DNA of 64,000 bases from CBDEGU01 sp965238045 (GTDB lineage: Bacteria > Acidobacteriota > Terriglobia > Bryobacterales > UBA6623): positions 620,001 to 684,000 of the forward strand of contig CBDEGU010000011.1 in assembly GCA_965238045.1 (NCBI GenBank), written 5' to 3'. A program made the translations under genes and the position numbers. The notes beneath the pieces were generated by a model that did not search any database, was not told where the DNA came from, and worked only from the letters and a program-made list of their open reading frames with translations. Shown one piece after another: positions 1 to 7,904 of the stretch. Position 1 is the stretch's first letter. Each line of letters starts with the position of its first letter.

Positions 1-1050
1 GCCCGACTCGCGTGAGTCGATGACGCCGGTGATTGTCGGGCCGACCGCCTCGCGACCCTCGGGTGGGCGGTGTCCGTGGCCGACGCCGTTGATCTCGCGG
101 TCGCTGTTGTAAGAGAAAGCGAGAAAATCGCCGTTGCCTGTGAAACCCTTGCCGACTCGCTTCGACAGCGCCAGGCCAGCGCCGCCGGAGCGAAGCAGAA
201 TCTCGGTCGAACCCAGCGAGCCCGCCGCCAAGATCACGAGATCGGCCCGGATCGTCATCGTCGGCGCCTTGAAGCCCTCGCGGCCCGAATCAAGAAGCTG
301 ATAATGGATCACCCAACTCGCATTCTCCCGCTCAAGACGGCGGACATCAATTTGTGTGAATATCTGGGCGCCGTGATTGACCGCGTCGGGCAAGTAGTTC
401 ATCATCAGCGTGTTTTTGGCTGAGTAATTGCATCCGGTGAGGCAGTCTCCGCAGCGCGTGCAGGCGTGCTGCTCCACGCCGACGTGGTTGGTGCCGTCCA
501 CGAAATTGACGTTAATCGGGGGTCGATAGAACTTTCCTTCCAGCACGCTCGCCGAGTCTTTGAGCGCTTGCAGTTTCTCGAGTGGCTCGTAATCATCATC
601 TTGATAGGGCGTGGCCTTGAGCATTTCGAGCGCCCGCTCCGCTCCTTCCCTGAGCTTCGTGCCGATATCGTCGCGCAAGGCTTGGGGCCAACTCGAGTGG
701 TCGATGGCGCGCGGGTCGGCTGCGAGGCTGACGTTGGCGTTTACCAGCGAAGTGCCGCCGAGACCGCATCCCTTCAAGACGTTGATATGGTCGTTCATGC
801 GCATGTCATAGAGGCTGGAGCGAGATCCCAGGTGAGCCTTCGGTGTGTCGATTTGGGTTTCCGCGAGAACCTTCGAACTCGTGTCGGGAAACTCGCCGGG
901 AATGAACTCTCGGCCCTTCTCGATCAGGCAAACTTGCTGGCCCGCGCGCGCGAGCCGGGAGGCGGCGATCGCGCCTCCGTATCCGGAGCCGATCACGACT
1001 ACGTCGTAGCGGGGTTGGATCTCTTCGATGGGGGATGACAGACGATGCAT
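1..1050 (-). CDS. GMC-family oxidoreductase (cholesterol-oxidase-like), 3' end outside window
   Basis: Translated from an ATG at 1050 preceded by GAGGTG six bases upstream. The N-terminus carries an FAD-binding GSGYGG loop at residues 21-26 and then IEKGREF, the usual dinucleotide fold of GMC oxidoreductases. Further in, Cys197, Cys200, Cys203 and Cys207 form a C-x2-C-x2-C-x3-C cluster followed by NYSAKNTL, a feature of the cholesterol-oxidase-like branch that resembles an iron-sulfur ligand set. The enzyme should be a flavin-dependent alcohol or sterol oxidase/dehydrogenase. The substrate cannot be told. The reading frame is open to base 1, so at least 350 residues are present and the C-terminal part is missing. 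Confidence 0.85.
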   Translation of the reverse strand, partial: MHRLSSPIEEIQPRYDVVVIGSGYGGAIAASRLARAGQQVCLIEKGREFIPGEFPDTSSKVLAETQIDTPKAHLGSRSSLYDMRMNDHINVLKGCGLGGTSLVNANVSLAADPRAIDHSSWPQALRDDIGTKLREGAERALEMLKATPYQDDDYEPLEKLQALKDSASVLEGKFYRPPINVNFVDGTNHVGVEQHACTRCGDCLTGCNYSAKNTLMMNYLPDAVNHGAQIFTQIDVRRLERENASWVIHYQLLDSGREGFKAPTMTIRADLVILAAGSLGSTEILLRSGGAGLALSKRVGKGFTGNGDFLAFSYNSDREINGVGHGHRPPEGREAVGPTITGVIDSRESG

Positions 1051-1298
1051 GAATCACCTCGGCTCGCTGCTTGAGAAATCAGGCGAAATAGGATGCTAGG
1101 CAATGAGTATGCGTGCTGTTTTCGTAAATATCAACAGTTGTTTTCAAATAAGTGCAAATACCGTTCCGCCGGTGGGCGCCAGGGATCGATCATACGCTCA
1201 CAGACATTGATTGAGTGGGCTGAACGGCGCTCCGGCCGTCGCTGCCCGATGCGAAACTTTCTTGGAGGCGAAAGCTGTTGATCCTCGCCCAGGCAACG
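1051..1298. other. intergenic stretch, nothing recognised
   Basis: About 250 bases upstream of the oxidoreductase. The composition is locally AT-richer than the flanks around 1090-1170 (for example TTTTCGTAAATATC), as expected of a promoter region, but I cannot place a convincing -35/-10 pair. Confidence 0.3.
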
Positions 1299-1480
1299 CT
1301 ACCCGCTGGGCAGCGGGCGCTTCAACAAGTCTTCGTCTTGAAACATGCTCCAGACGCTGAGGACTTTGAGGCGTTCCGTCTCGTAGCTGTCGATCAAGAA
1401 TTGGTAGCGCATGTAATCCATCCTTCGCGTTCGCCGCACTTCTTCTTGCGCTTGCTTCGTGAGCTTGCTTTGGGGCTTGT
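1299..1480 (-). pseudogene. DinB-family protein, N-terminal remnant
   Basis: The minus strand encodes 40 residues from the ATG at 1421 to TAG at 1299, including LIDSYETERLKVLSVWSMF and DEDL. I recognise this as the conserved start of a DinB-like family common in Acidobacteriota, normally about 160-170 residues long. Here it stops after the first helix (RPLPSG then stop). The frame stays open upstream to about 1480 (SKLTKQAQEEVRRTRR), butting against the stop of the next gene. It is most likely a truncated remnant, though a short expressed peptide is not excluded. Confidence 0.45.
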
Positions 1481-2187
1481 CAGGTGACAGTTACTGACAA
1501 TTTCACGTCGTCTTCCGCGGGGCTCTCGGATCCGCCGCCCGATCCCCTGTCCGCTGCATTCACTTTCGTTTCCGCCGCCCTGAGACGATCTTCAAGGTCA
1601 TTATTGCGGCTTTCAAGCTCGGAGATGCGATCGCGAAGCTGTTGGACGGCGGGCTCAAACTCTTCCGGCGTGAATCGTGGCTGGATATGCTGCGTACAGT
1701 TCACATCCCAAGCCTTGAGGTGGAAGACCAGAACACGCTCCGGCCGCGCTTGGTAATCGCTGCCGGATACTCGCGAGAGAAGCGCGGGATCGTCTTCGAC
1801 AAACTCCGCCGTGCCCCAGATTTTGATCCGATGCCGGTTGGGGTAGTCCATCAAGAAGATGAAAGCCTTGTTGTTCTCGGTCAGGTTTCCCAGCGAGATG
1901 TATTGGGCGTTGCCAGTGTAATCGGCAATCGCCAGCGTGCGCCCGTCGAGTACCTTCAGAAAGCCCTTCGGTCCGCCACGATGCTGAATGTAGGGCTGAC
2001 CGCCGGGGGCGGCGGTGCCAAGATAGAAAGAGTCGCGCTCGGCGATGAACCCCGCGAGCTTGGGCGTCACGATGTCGTTCCAGCCGCCGCGCTGCTCCAT
2101 CTTGGCGTAGGCTGTACGCGAACCTCTCTGTTGCTGGGCGGCTTTGACGGCATCTGTAAAGGCAATGTCACTGATTGGGTGGTCCAT
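1480..2187 (-). CDS. pyridoxamine 5'-phosphate oxidase-family (PPOX) flavin-binding protein with C-terminal coiled coil
   Basis: A 235-residue protein. The start chosen is the ATG at 2187, with GAAGGAG eight bases upstream; the longer frame to 2250 would cover a perfect hairpin. The segments FIAERDSFYLGTAAPGGQPY, IQHRGGPKGFL, ADYTGNAQYISLGNL and FLMDYPNRHRIKIWGTAEF are typical of the split-barrel FMN-binding PPOX family, whose members act on flavin, F420 or haem substrates. The last 60 residues are a charged coiled coil (QLRDRISELESRNNDLEDR) absent from the core fold. It follows the alpha/beta hydrolase on the same strand with a 63-base gap and is probably co-transcribed. The exact substrate is unknown. 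Confidence 0.85.
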   Translation of the reverse strand: MDHPISDIAFTDAVKAAQQQRGSRTAYAKMEQRGGWNDIVTPKLAGFIAERDSFYLGTAAPGGQPYIQHRGGPKGFLKVLDGRTLAIADYTGNAQYISLGNLTENNKAFIFLMDYPNRHRIKIWGTAEFVEDDPALLSRVSGSDYQARPERVLVFHLKAWDVNCTQHIQPRFTPEEFEPAVQQLRDRISELESRNNDLEDRLRAAETKVNAADRGSGGGSESPAEDDVKLSVTVT

Positions 2188-2200
2188 GTGGTTCACTCCT

Positions 2201-2237
2201 TCAGCGGGCCGCCGCGTCGCGAGCGGCGGCCCGCTGA
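2201..2237. terminator. perfect 15-bp inverted repeat between hydrolase and PPOX genes
   Basis: Arms TCAGCGGGCCGCCGC (2201-2215) and its exact complement (2223-2237) are separated by a 7-base loop. It lies immediately after the hydrolase stop and ends 14 bases before the PPOX ATG. There is no U-tract on the minus strand, so it is more likely an mRNA processing, stabilising or attenuating hairpin than a simple intrinsic terminator. Confidence 0.55.
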
Positions 2238-2250
2238 ACTGAGGGTTCAT

Positions 2251-3168
2251 TCAAGCGACGGCAACCCGATCGTCTTGCCGCGCGACGTTCCTGTCGAGGA
2301 AATCGCGCATCAAATCGGCAATCGCCGCGCCGTCTTCTTCCAGGGCGAAGTGCCCGGTGTCGAGCAGGTGGAACTCGACGTTCTTCAGATCGCGCTTGTA
2401 GGGCTGGGCGCCCTCGGCGGGGAAGATGTAGTCATTCTTTCCCCAAGCGATCAGCGTCGGGGGCTGGTAGCGGCGAAAGTAGGCCTGCCACTCCGGGTAG
2501 AGCGGCGGATTGGTTCCGTAGCTGTAGAACAGCTCGAGTTGTATTTCCTTGTTCCCTGGACGCTCGAGCAAGAACTGGTCGTTGAACCAGTTGTCGGGCG
2601 CGATGGTCTCGGCGTTCCGAACGCCGTGGGTGTACTGCCACTTCGTCGCCTCAATCGTTAACAGAGAGTTCCGAAGGACCTTGGCGTTCTCAGGCGTCTT
2701 GTCCTTCCAGTAGGCCCGAATCGGATTCCAAAATTCCAGAAGACCCTCGTCGTAGGCGTTGCCGTTCTGGACGATCAGGGATTCCACGCGCTCGGGATGG
2801 CTGGCGGCGAGCCGATAACCGACCGGCGCACCGTAGTCCATTAAGTAGAGGCTGTAGCTCTTGATCCCGCGCTTCTCGACGAACTTTTCCATGACGCGCG
2901 CGATGTTGTCGAACGAGTATTCGAACTCGCCGAGACCTGGCATCGAACTAGCCCCGAACCCGGGAAAATCCGGCGCAACGAGATGAAATCGGTCCGACAA
3001 CCTCGGGATCAGGTTGCGGAACATGTGGGAGGACGTGGGAAAGCCGTGCAGCAGCAAGACGGTTGGAGCGTCCGGCGAGCCGGCTTCCCTGTAGAAAATG
3101 TCCGATCCGTCGATTTCTTCGGATCGGTACATCGTCCGGCTTTCGTGGGCGCTTACTGTTTGTGACAT
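2251..3168 (-). CDS. alpha/beta hydrolase of the haloalkane dehalogenase / epoxide hydrolase type
   Basis: A 305-residue protein, ATG at 3168 with GGAG upstream. It has the oxyanion motif HGFPTS (41-46), a nucleophile elbow LMDYGAPVG in which Asp111 takes the nucleophile position, the acid Asp246 in WGKNDYIFP and the catalytic His273 in DTGHFALEED. An Asp nucleophile points to the haloalkane dehalogenase/epoxide hydrolase group rather than to serine esterases. No signal peptide, so cytoplasmic. It heads a two-gene unit with the PPOX protein and is divergent from a sigma-54 activator across a 210-base gap, suggesting it is that regulator's target. The true substrate (halide or epoxide) cannot be read from the sequence. 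Confidence 0.85.
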   Translation of the reverse strand: MSQTVSAHESRTMYRSEEIDGSDIFYREAGSPDAPTVLLLHGFPTSSHMFRNLIPRLSDRFHLVAPDFPGFGASSMPGLGEFEYSFDNIARVMEKFVEKRGIKSYSLYLMDYGAPVGYRLAASHPERVESLIVQNGNAYDEGLLEFWNPIRAYWKDKTPENAKVLRNSLLTIEATKWQYTHGVRNAETIAPDNWFNDQFLLERPGNKEIQLELFYSYGTNPPLYPEWQAYFRRYQPPTLIAWGKNDYIFPAEGAQPYKRDLKNVEFHLLDTGHFALEEDGAAIADLMRDFLDRNVARQDDRVAVA

Positions 3169-3302
3169 TGTTTCTATCTCCTTTGATTGGATTCGATTCG
3201 GAGCCGATTGGCTGATTTCCCTGTGTAACTATACACGCGGCTGTCCAAACTCTATGAAATTAACTATATGATTGATTCTATTGAATTTACATGATGTTAC
3301 GA

Positions 3303-3320
3303 CGTTCCGCTGGCGGAACG
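3303..3320. promoter_or_regulatory. 8-bp palindrome in the divergent promoter region, candidate activator site
   Basis: CGTTCCGC-TG-GCGGAACG is a perfect dyad lying between the divergent hydrolase and sigma-54 activator genes, with a further half-site-like ATTCCGTC just downstream. Fis-type sigma-54 activators bind such dyads upstream of their targets. I could not find a clear GG-N10-GC sigma-54 promoter in the gap, so the function is inferred from position only. Confidence 0.4.
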
Positions 3321-3378
3321 AAATTCCGTCATAATACCGATTTCTCGTTGACAGGTGACGAAATCTCGTATCTAATGG

Positions 3379-5055
3379 GTGCAGGCTATGACGCCGGCTG
3401 AAGCTCAGGGCAAGGAGAGAGGAATCGAGGCTCGGCCTCTCAATTTAGAGCTGCTGCAGTCGATCTCTCTAGCGGTGGCGGAAGCTCGCGATGTGGAGAG
3501 CGTGCTGCGGATGATCGTGACCGGACTGGCCGACAAGGCGTCGTGTACGCTGGCCCGCATCTGGCTCACCGGTCCTGGTGACATTTGCGAACGCTGCACC
3601 CTACGGACTGAGTGCCCGGATCAAGAACGGTGTTTACACCTCAAAGCGAGCATGGGACGGCCGGCGAACCCGCTCAGCGGCCATGGGTGGTATCGAATGG
3701 ACGGCGATTTCCAGCGCTTTCCGTTGGGCATCCGAATCATTGGACGCATCGGCGCGAGCGGACAATCGGAACACCTGCTGGACACGGCCGGCGACAGCGA
3801 GTGGATTGGACGCGATGACTGGCTGCATAGAGAGGGAGTTCGGTCGTTTGTCGGTCACCCACTGCGTTTTCGAGAGGAGATTCTCGGAGTTTTGGGAGTG
3901 TTCACGCGGGAGCAGTTGGGTCCGGAAGAAGCGGCTTGGCTGCGTCTGTTCGCGGATCACGCGGCCGTCGCGATCGCAAACGCCCGAGCTTTCGAAGAGA
4001 TCGAGCAGCTTCACCGCCGGCTGGAACTCGAGAATGAATACCTTCGAGAAGAGGTCAAAGTCGCACACGGCTTTGGAGATATCGTCGGCAAAAGCTCGGC
4101 GCTGCGGAAAGTTTTGGATCAGGTCGGTCTCGTGGGACCCGCCGATACGACTGCCTTGATCCGCGGCGAATCGGGCACGGGGAAGGAACTCATCGCGCGG
4201 GCGATTCACGAACGCAGCCGCAGAAAGGACCGCCCGATGGTCACGGTGAATTGCGGTTCCGTTTCGCGGAAGCTGTTTGAAAGCGAGTTCTTCGGCCACG
4301 TCAAGGGAGCGTTTACCGGGGCCGTGCGGGACCGCATGGGCCGCTTTCAGCTCGCCGACCGGGGGACACTGTTTCTGGACGAAGTCGGCGAGATCCCATT
4401 GGATCTGCAAAGCAAGCTGTTACGCGTGCTGCAAGAAGGGATCTTCGAACGCGTCGGAGAGGAGCGCTCGCGCAAGGTCGACGTAAGGATTATCGCGGCG
4501 ACCAACCGAAACCTGGAACGAGAGGTCGAAGCCGGACGGTTTCGGGAGGACCTCTACTACCGGCTCAGTGTGTTCCCGATCAACGTCGCTCCTCTCCGCG
4601 CGAGAGTGGATGACGTGCCGATGCTGGCCGAGCACTTCCTTGGGGAAGCCTGCCGGAGGTTGGGTGTGCCGCCGCAGAAGCTCAAGCAACGGCACGTCGA
4701 AACCCTGCGGCGCTACAACTGGCCGGGCAATGTCCGGGAGCTCCAGAACATTGTTGAGAGGGCGGTCATTCGGGCGCAGGCCGGCCCCCTGGAGTTTGAC
4801 TTACCCGGGGATGCAAGCAGTAATCAACTGGTGTCCGGGCAAGCGGCGTCCGGGCAAGCGGTCAAGTCTAAGAGCCACGCCGGGGAGGTCCTGAATTACA
4901 GCGCGCTCAAGCAACGGGAGCGTGAAAATCTGCTGGCCGCGCTGGAAGCGACTCATTGGCGGATCTCCGGGCCGTCCGGCGCCGCGAAGCTGCTGGGACT
5001 CAGGCCCACTACGCTGGCCTCCAAGATCAAGGTGCTGGGATTGCGTGAGGAATAA
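3379..5055 (+). CDS. sigma-54-dependent transcriptional activator with GAF sensor (Fis family)
   Basis: A 558-residue protein starting at GTG 3379 (an ATG at 3388 is an alternative). An N-terminal GAF-like sensor (about 25-205) holds four cysteines, Cys70, Cys73, Cys79 and Cys85. A short coiled linker leads into a complete AAA+ domain with Walker A GESGTGKE (263-270), the sigma-54 contact loop GAFTGA (310-315), Walker B TLFLDEVGE and WPGNVREL. A Fis-type helix-turn-helix lies at the C-terminus (GAAKLLGLRPTTLASKI). The AAA+/HTH linker contains a small duplication of SGQA. It should activate a sigma-54 promoter in response to a small molecule, oxygen or redox signal, most likely that of the divergent hydrolase/PPOX unit. 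Confidence 0.9.
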   Translation: MQAMTPAEAQGKERGIEARPLNLELLQSISLAVAEARDVESVLRMIVTGLADKASCTLARIWLTGPGDICERCTLRTECPDQERCLHLKASMGRPANPLSGHGWYRMDGDFQRFPLGIRIIGRIGASGQSEHLLDTAGDSEWIGRDDWLHREGVRSFVGHPLRFREEILGVLGVFTREQLGPEEAAWLRLFADHAAVAIANARAFEEIEQLHRRLELENEYLREEVKVAHGFGDIVGKSSALRKVLDQVGLVGPADTTALIRGESGTGKELIARAIHERSRRKDRPMVTVNCGSVSRKLFESEFFGHVKGAFTGAVRDRMGRFQLADRGTLFLDEVGEIPLDLQSKLLRVLQEGIFERVGEERSRKVDVRIIAATNRNLEREVEAGRFREDLYYRLSVFPINVAPLRARVDDVPMLAEHFLGEACRRLGVPPQKLKQRHVETLRRYNWPGNVRELQNIVERAVIRAQAGPLEFDLPGDASSNQLVSGQAASGQAVKSKSHAGEVLNYSALKQRERENLLAALEATHWRISGPSGAAKLLGLRPTTLASKIKVLGLREE

Positions 5056-5091
5056 GACGGATTGGCCCGTGCCCGCGGCGGCAATCGGGCA

Positions 5092-5106
5092 TTGTCAAGT
5101 TGACAA
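5092..5106. repeat. small palindrome TTGTCAA-G-TTGACAA
   Basis: A perfect 7-bp dyad about 40 bases after the activator stop codon. It could be a regulator site or a chance palindrome. No gene starts directly beside it. Confidence 0.25.
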
Positions 5107-5151
5107 CGCGAAGGCAGTTATGGAGTGGACCCCTGAGGCGAGGCCAAGAAA

Positions 5152-5852
5152 TCAGGACCCCGCCGCAGGCGAGGCCTTAGCTTTCCACCCTGGCTTTTCG
5201 ATCCGCAACCGCCGTCCAAACTGCCGTTCGAGTCGCCTCACAAACGCTTCCTTTCCAAGAGGCAAGCCCGCATAAGTTGCCCCACGAACCGCGCGACAAC
5301 TCGACTCGGCCAACGAACGCCCACCCACGTCCGCCCAGCGTTCGTGGCCGGCTTTTGGCCGCCCCAGGGTTCTTCGGGATTCTTCCAAGTCCAGCAAGCC
5401 CGCGCTATCTCGACCTTGCGCGTGCGCAACAGCGCTCGACCACTGATACGCCGGCGCATCTCCCCCCGTCCCGCCCGCACCGGATGCAAGTCCGCATAGG
5501 CCCGTGCCGTCCTCAGATGGTCCCGATCCAGTGCGCAGGAGAAAAACCGCCCTTGCCAAAGATGTCCGCTGCGCGGGTATTGCCGATGGAACCGCTGCGC
5601 CCACCGCGAGTGACAGCGTTGCAGGCCGCGCGCAAAGGCGTCTGGGCGCTCTGGTACCCCCGCCAAATGAACGTGATGCGTCATCAGGCACCAGCCAAGC
5701 AGCCCGATTCGGCAGCGGGCGCTGTCCTGGGCCAGCGCCACCAGATACTGCCGCCGGTCTTCGCCGGCCACGAAGATGTATTGTCGATTATTGCCCCGTT
5801 TGGTACTGTGATGCGGAACGCCCACCGCGACCACACGGGCCTCCCTCGGCAT
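5152..5852 (-). pseudogene. REP-associated tyrosine transposase (RAYT, Y1_Tnp family), frameshifted
   Basis: From the ATG at 5852 the protein reads MPREARVV, HHSTKRGNNRQYIF, LLGWCLMTHHVHLAG and HLWQGRFFSC, the classic IS200-like Y1 transposase of the REP-associated type: the HVH metal motif is present and the active tyrosine is expected in the next helix. At about 5480-5500 the homology leaves this frame and continues in another minus-strand frame (AYQWSSAVAHAQGRD, LPLGKEAFVRRLERQFGRRL) to the stop at 5152. One frameshift therefore breaks the gene; a sequencing error is the alternative. RAYTs are single-copy domesticated enzymes that handle REP palindromes. Confidence 0.8.
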
Positions 5853-6034
5853 GAGTGCAGCCCCATGATCACACGCTGCAATCGGAATTCGGGCTTTGTC
5901 CCTGATTGACCAAATCGTCCAGAGTTTCATGTGGAAGCCTAAGCGCGAATCACCGGCGCGGGCGGCGCTTATGACGGCAGCGGGAGCGGTTATGTGATGG
6001 GTAGAGACGCCTACGGCAAGAGCTGGGGCGCTGC

Positions 6035-6955
6035 TTACGAGGCGTCCCGCTTAAAATAGAGTTTCAGAGCGGTCTTGCCCAGGATCCATTCCTTGTCTTC
6101 GGTGGTGAAGAAGGGGATGGTCTCTTTCAATATCAACAACTCGTGGAAGTTGGTAAAGACCATGCGTTGCGGCCCGAAGCGGTCATACACTTTGCGCAGG
6201 TAGGGCCACATGTCACGGCAGGGGATGCGCTGCTTCGACGTATTGCCCAAGTAGGTGCGGATGTAGACGTTGGGGAAACGCTCCAGCGCGAGGATTTGGT
6301 CGATACCTTCGCTGTCGGGCCGAGTGATGTCCATCATGGCGAAGTGATCAACGACAAGGTTGACGCCGGGAAAACGCTCCGCCATGTCCGCCAGTTGACG
6401 GAGTTGGTGCGGCGCGAGAAAGATGTTGAAGACTGCGCCGAGTTCCTCGGCTTTCTTCCAGAGCGGATAGCAAACGGGGTCATTCAGCCACACAACGTCG
6501 CGGTTGTAGATCGGGCTGAGGCGCATCCCGACCAGGTGCTCCTCCGTGATGGCGCGCTCAAGCCGTGATGGGTTTTCCGGATCGTTGGGCCGGTACAGGC
6601 GGTGGCCGACGAGCAGGCCGATGGCCGCGAACTTGTCGGGGTATGTCTTGACACAGTGGGTGGCGTAGGAGTTGTCGTTGCCGTAATAGCAGACGTGAAT
6701 GATGACGGTCTTGTCGACGCCATTTCGGCGCATCAGCTCAAGGATGCTTTCGGCTGAGTATTCATGCTTCGGCAGCGTTCTGCAGACAGAGCGCTCGGGG
6801 CGAATCGGGAACTGCGGGTCGTCGAGGACCCAGGCGTGCTCACCCCCGTTCACGATCGTGTAAGGAGAGGGCTTGAACTGTGCGGGGGCGGTACGGGCCG
6901 CGCTGAGCGCCGCCGCTGCTGTCAGTGTGGATAAGCAAGTTCGCCGCGTCATCAT
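6035..6955 (-). CDS. exported amidohydrolase-2 family metal-dependent hydrolase
   Basis: A 306-residue protein with a twin-arginine-like leader (MTRRTCLSTLTAAAAL then AQFKPSP). Two adjacent ATGs at 6955 and 6952 follow GGAG. The body matches the Amidohydro_2 TIM-barrel family: ELMRRNGVDKTVIIHVCYYG, YPDKFAAIGLLV, VGMRLSPIY, VNLVVDHFAMMD and FPNVYIRT. Usual substrates are small carboxylates (decarboxylation) or lactones. The terminal motif normally reading like GSDFP is here TNFHELL, so the last metal-proximal Asp appears replaced. Monocistronic by position. The substrate is unknown. Confidence 0.8.
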   Translation of the reverse strand: MMTRRTCLSTLTAAAALSAARTAPAQFKPSPYTIVNGGEHAWVLDDPQFPIRPERSVCRTLPKHEYSAESILELMRRNGVDKTVIIHVCYYGNDNSYATHCVKTYPDKFAAIGLLVGHRLYRPNDPENPSRLERAITEEHLVGMRLSPIYNRDVVWLNDPVCYPLWKKAEELGAVFNIFLAPHQLRQLADMAERFPGVNLVVDHFAMMDITRPDSEGIDQILALERFPNVYIRTYLGNTSKQRIPCRDMWPYLRKVYDRFGPQRMVFTNFHELLILKETIPFFTTEDKEWILGKTALKLYFKRDAS

Positions 6956-7255
6956 CGTGTCGCTCCGTCTGGCCCGTGAATTCTCTTAGATGGCAGCCTG
7001 TGTGTTTTCCGGGCTCGATGATCTTCCTCGGTTGCGTGGCTGAAGAGTGCCATCGGGAATTTCCGATCTGGACTCCGGCTCGGTTATGCTACACCCTTGC
7101 GGCTGGGAACGCAAGCAATTTCCGCCTCGCAACGCCCGCTCCAACCCGATGGACGCATTCCGAAGGCCCGATTTGAGGAGTTGAGGGAGAGTCACCTTAA
7201 TTCTTGTCCTTCGAGCGCACTGCCAGCACGGGGTCACAATCTCCGACCTAGCACC
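6956..7255. other. 300-base gap, no gene recognised
   Basis: Lies between the amidohydrolase start and two gene remnants. Several short frames are open, but none shows a recognisable motif or ribosome site. Confidence 0.3.
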
Positions 7256-7337
7256 TCACTCGTGCCGCGGGGCTGCGATGGGGTTCACGCGCGTCGCTCG
7301 CCACACCGGCAGCAGGCTCGCCAGCAGCGCCACCGCG
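7256..7337 (-). pseudogene. C-terminal remnant of a MacB/FtsX-type ABC permease
   Basis: The minus strand ends with AAVALLASLLPVWRATRVNP and IAAPRHE before a stop at 7256. This is the invariant tail of the large macrolide-exporter-like permeases that are abundant in Acidobacteriota (last membrane helix followed by PARRATRVDP-like residues). Only about 25 residues remain. The frame continues upstream without homology because it crosses into the opposite-strand cytochrome fragment. Confidence 0.6.
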
Positions 7338-7696
7338 GCGAAACCCTCTTCGCCGCCGTCGGTTGCACGAACTGTCACATTCCCGTCCTGATGACCGGAC
7401 GCGACACCAACCCGGTCTTCGACCGCCGCCCGGTAGCGCTCTATTCCGACCTGCTGCTGCACGACGTAGCCACCGGAGACGGCATCCCGCAAGCCGCCGC
7501 CCTGGCAAACGAGATCCGCACGCCCGCGCTCTGGGGATTGCGCTTCCGCCGCCCCTTCCTCCACGACGGCTCCGCCGCCACCCCGCTCGAGGCCATCCTC
7601 CGCCACGGCAACGAAGCCCAAACCGCCACCACCAACTACCGCGAACTCCCAACCCCCGACCAAGACGCCCTGCTAGCCTTTCTCGATTCGCTCTAG
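7338..7696 (+). pseudogene. C-terminal fragment of a DUF1111 di-haem oxidoreductase-like cytochrome
   Basis: The plus-strand frame reads GETLFAAVGCTNCHIPVL, with one CxxCH haem-attachment site, then LYSDLLLHDVATGDG, IRTPALWGLRFRRPFLHDGS, AILRHGNEA and DQDALLAFLDSL before the stop. This matches the last third of DUF1111/thiol-oxidoreductase-like proteins, which normally carry two haem sites and a signal peptide over about 400-500 residues. Upstream of 7338 the frame is open but unrelated, and the boundary coincides with the permease remnant on the other strand. It is therefore a truncated gene, with no start codon that would make sense. Confidence 0.7.
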
Positions 7697-7904
7697 CCCG
7701 CCCGACCTTGCCCGTTTCCCTCGCCCGACGCCCGCGCCTCGTGGGGTGGCCGTCCAGCCAAGCAGCTCACCCCAGGTCTGCGGTAAACGCTAGCCGACTT
7801 AGGGAGGATTTGGCGCCTCCATCTGGTCTTTGGCTTCCGGGACGTGAACGCATCAGTAGCATGACCCTGCTGCTCTTTGGCAAAGTGCCGGTTACAATAT
7901 TGGC

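Noticed and set aside
466..1038. Long plus-strand frame over the first gene
   Set aside because: It is the antisense shadow of the GMC oxidoreductase, which has strong motifs on the minus strand.
1642..2661. 339-codon plus-strand frame
   Set aside because: Shadow of the PPOX and hydrolase genes on the minus strand; no motif or ribosome site.
3169..3378. Sigma-54 (-24/-12) promoter for the hydrolase
   Set aside because: No GG-N10-GC element in the right orientation could be found, so only the dyad is reported.
3634..4410. 258-codon minus-strand frame
   Set aside because: Antisense to the AAA+ part of the sigma-54 activator.
6000..6057. Short plus-strand reading YVMGRDAYGKSWGAAYEAS at the end of the amidohydrolase
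   Set aside because: Overlaps the minus-strand gene's 3' end, has no start or ribosome site, and matches no family that I can name.
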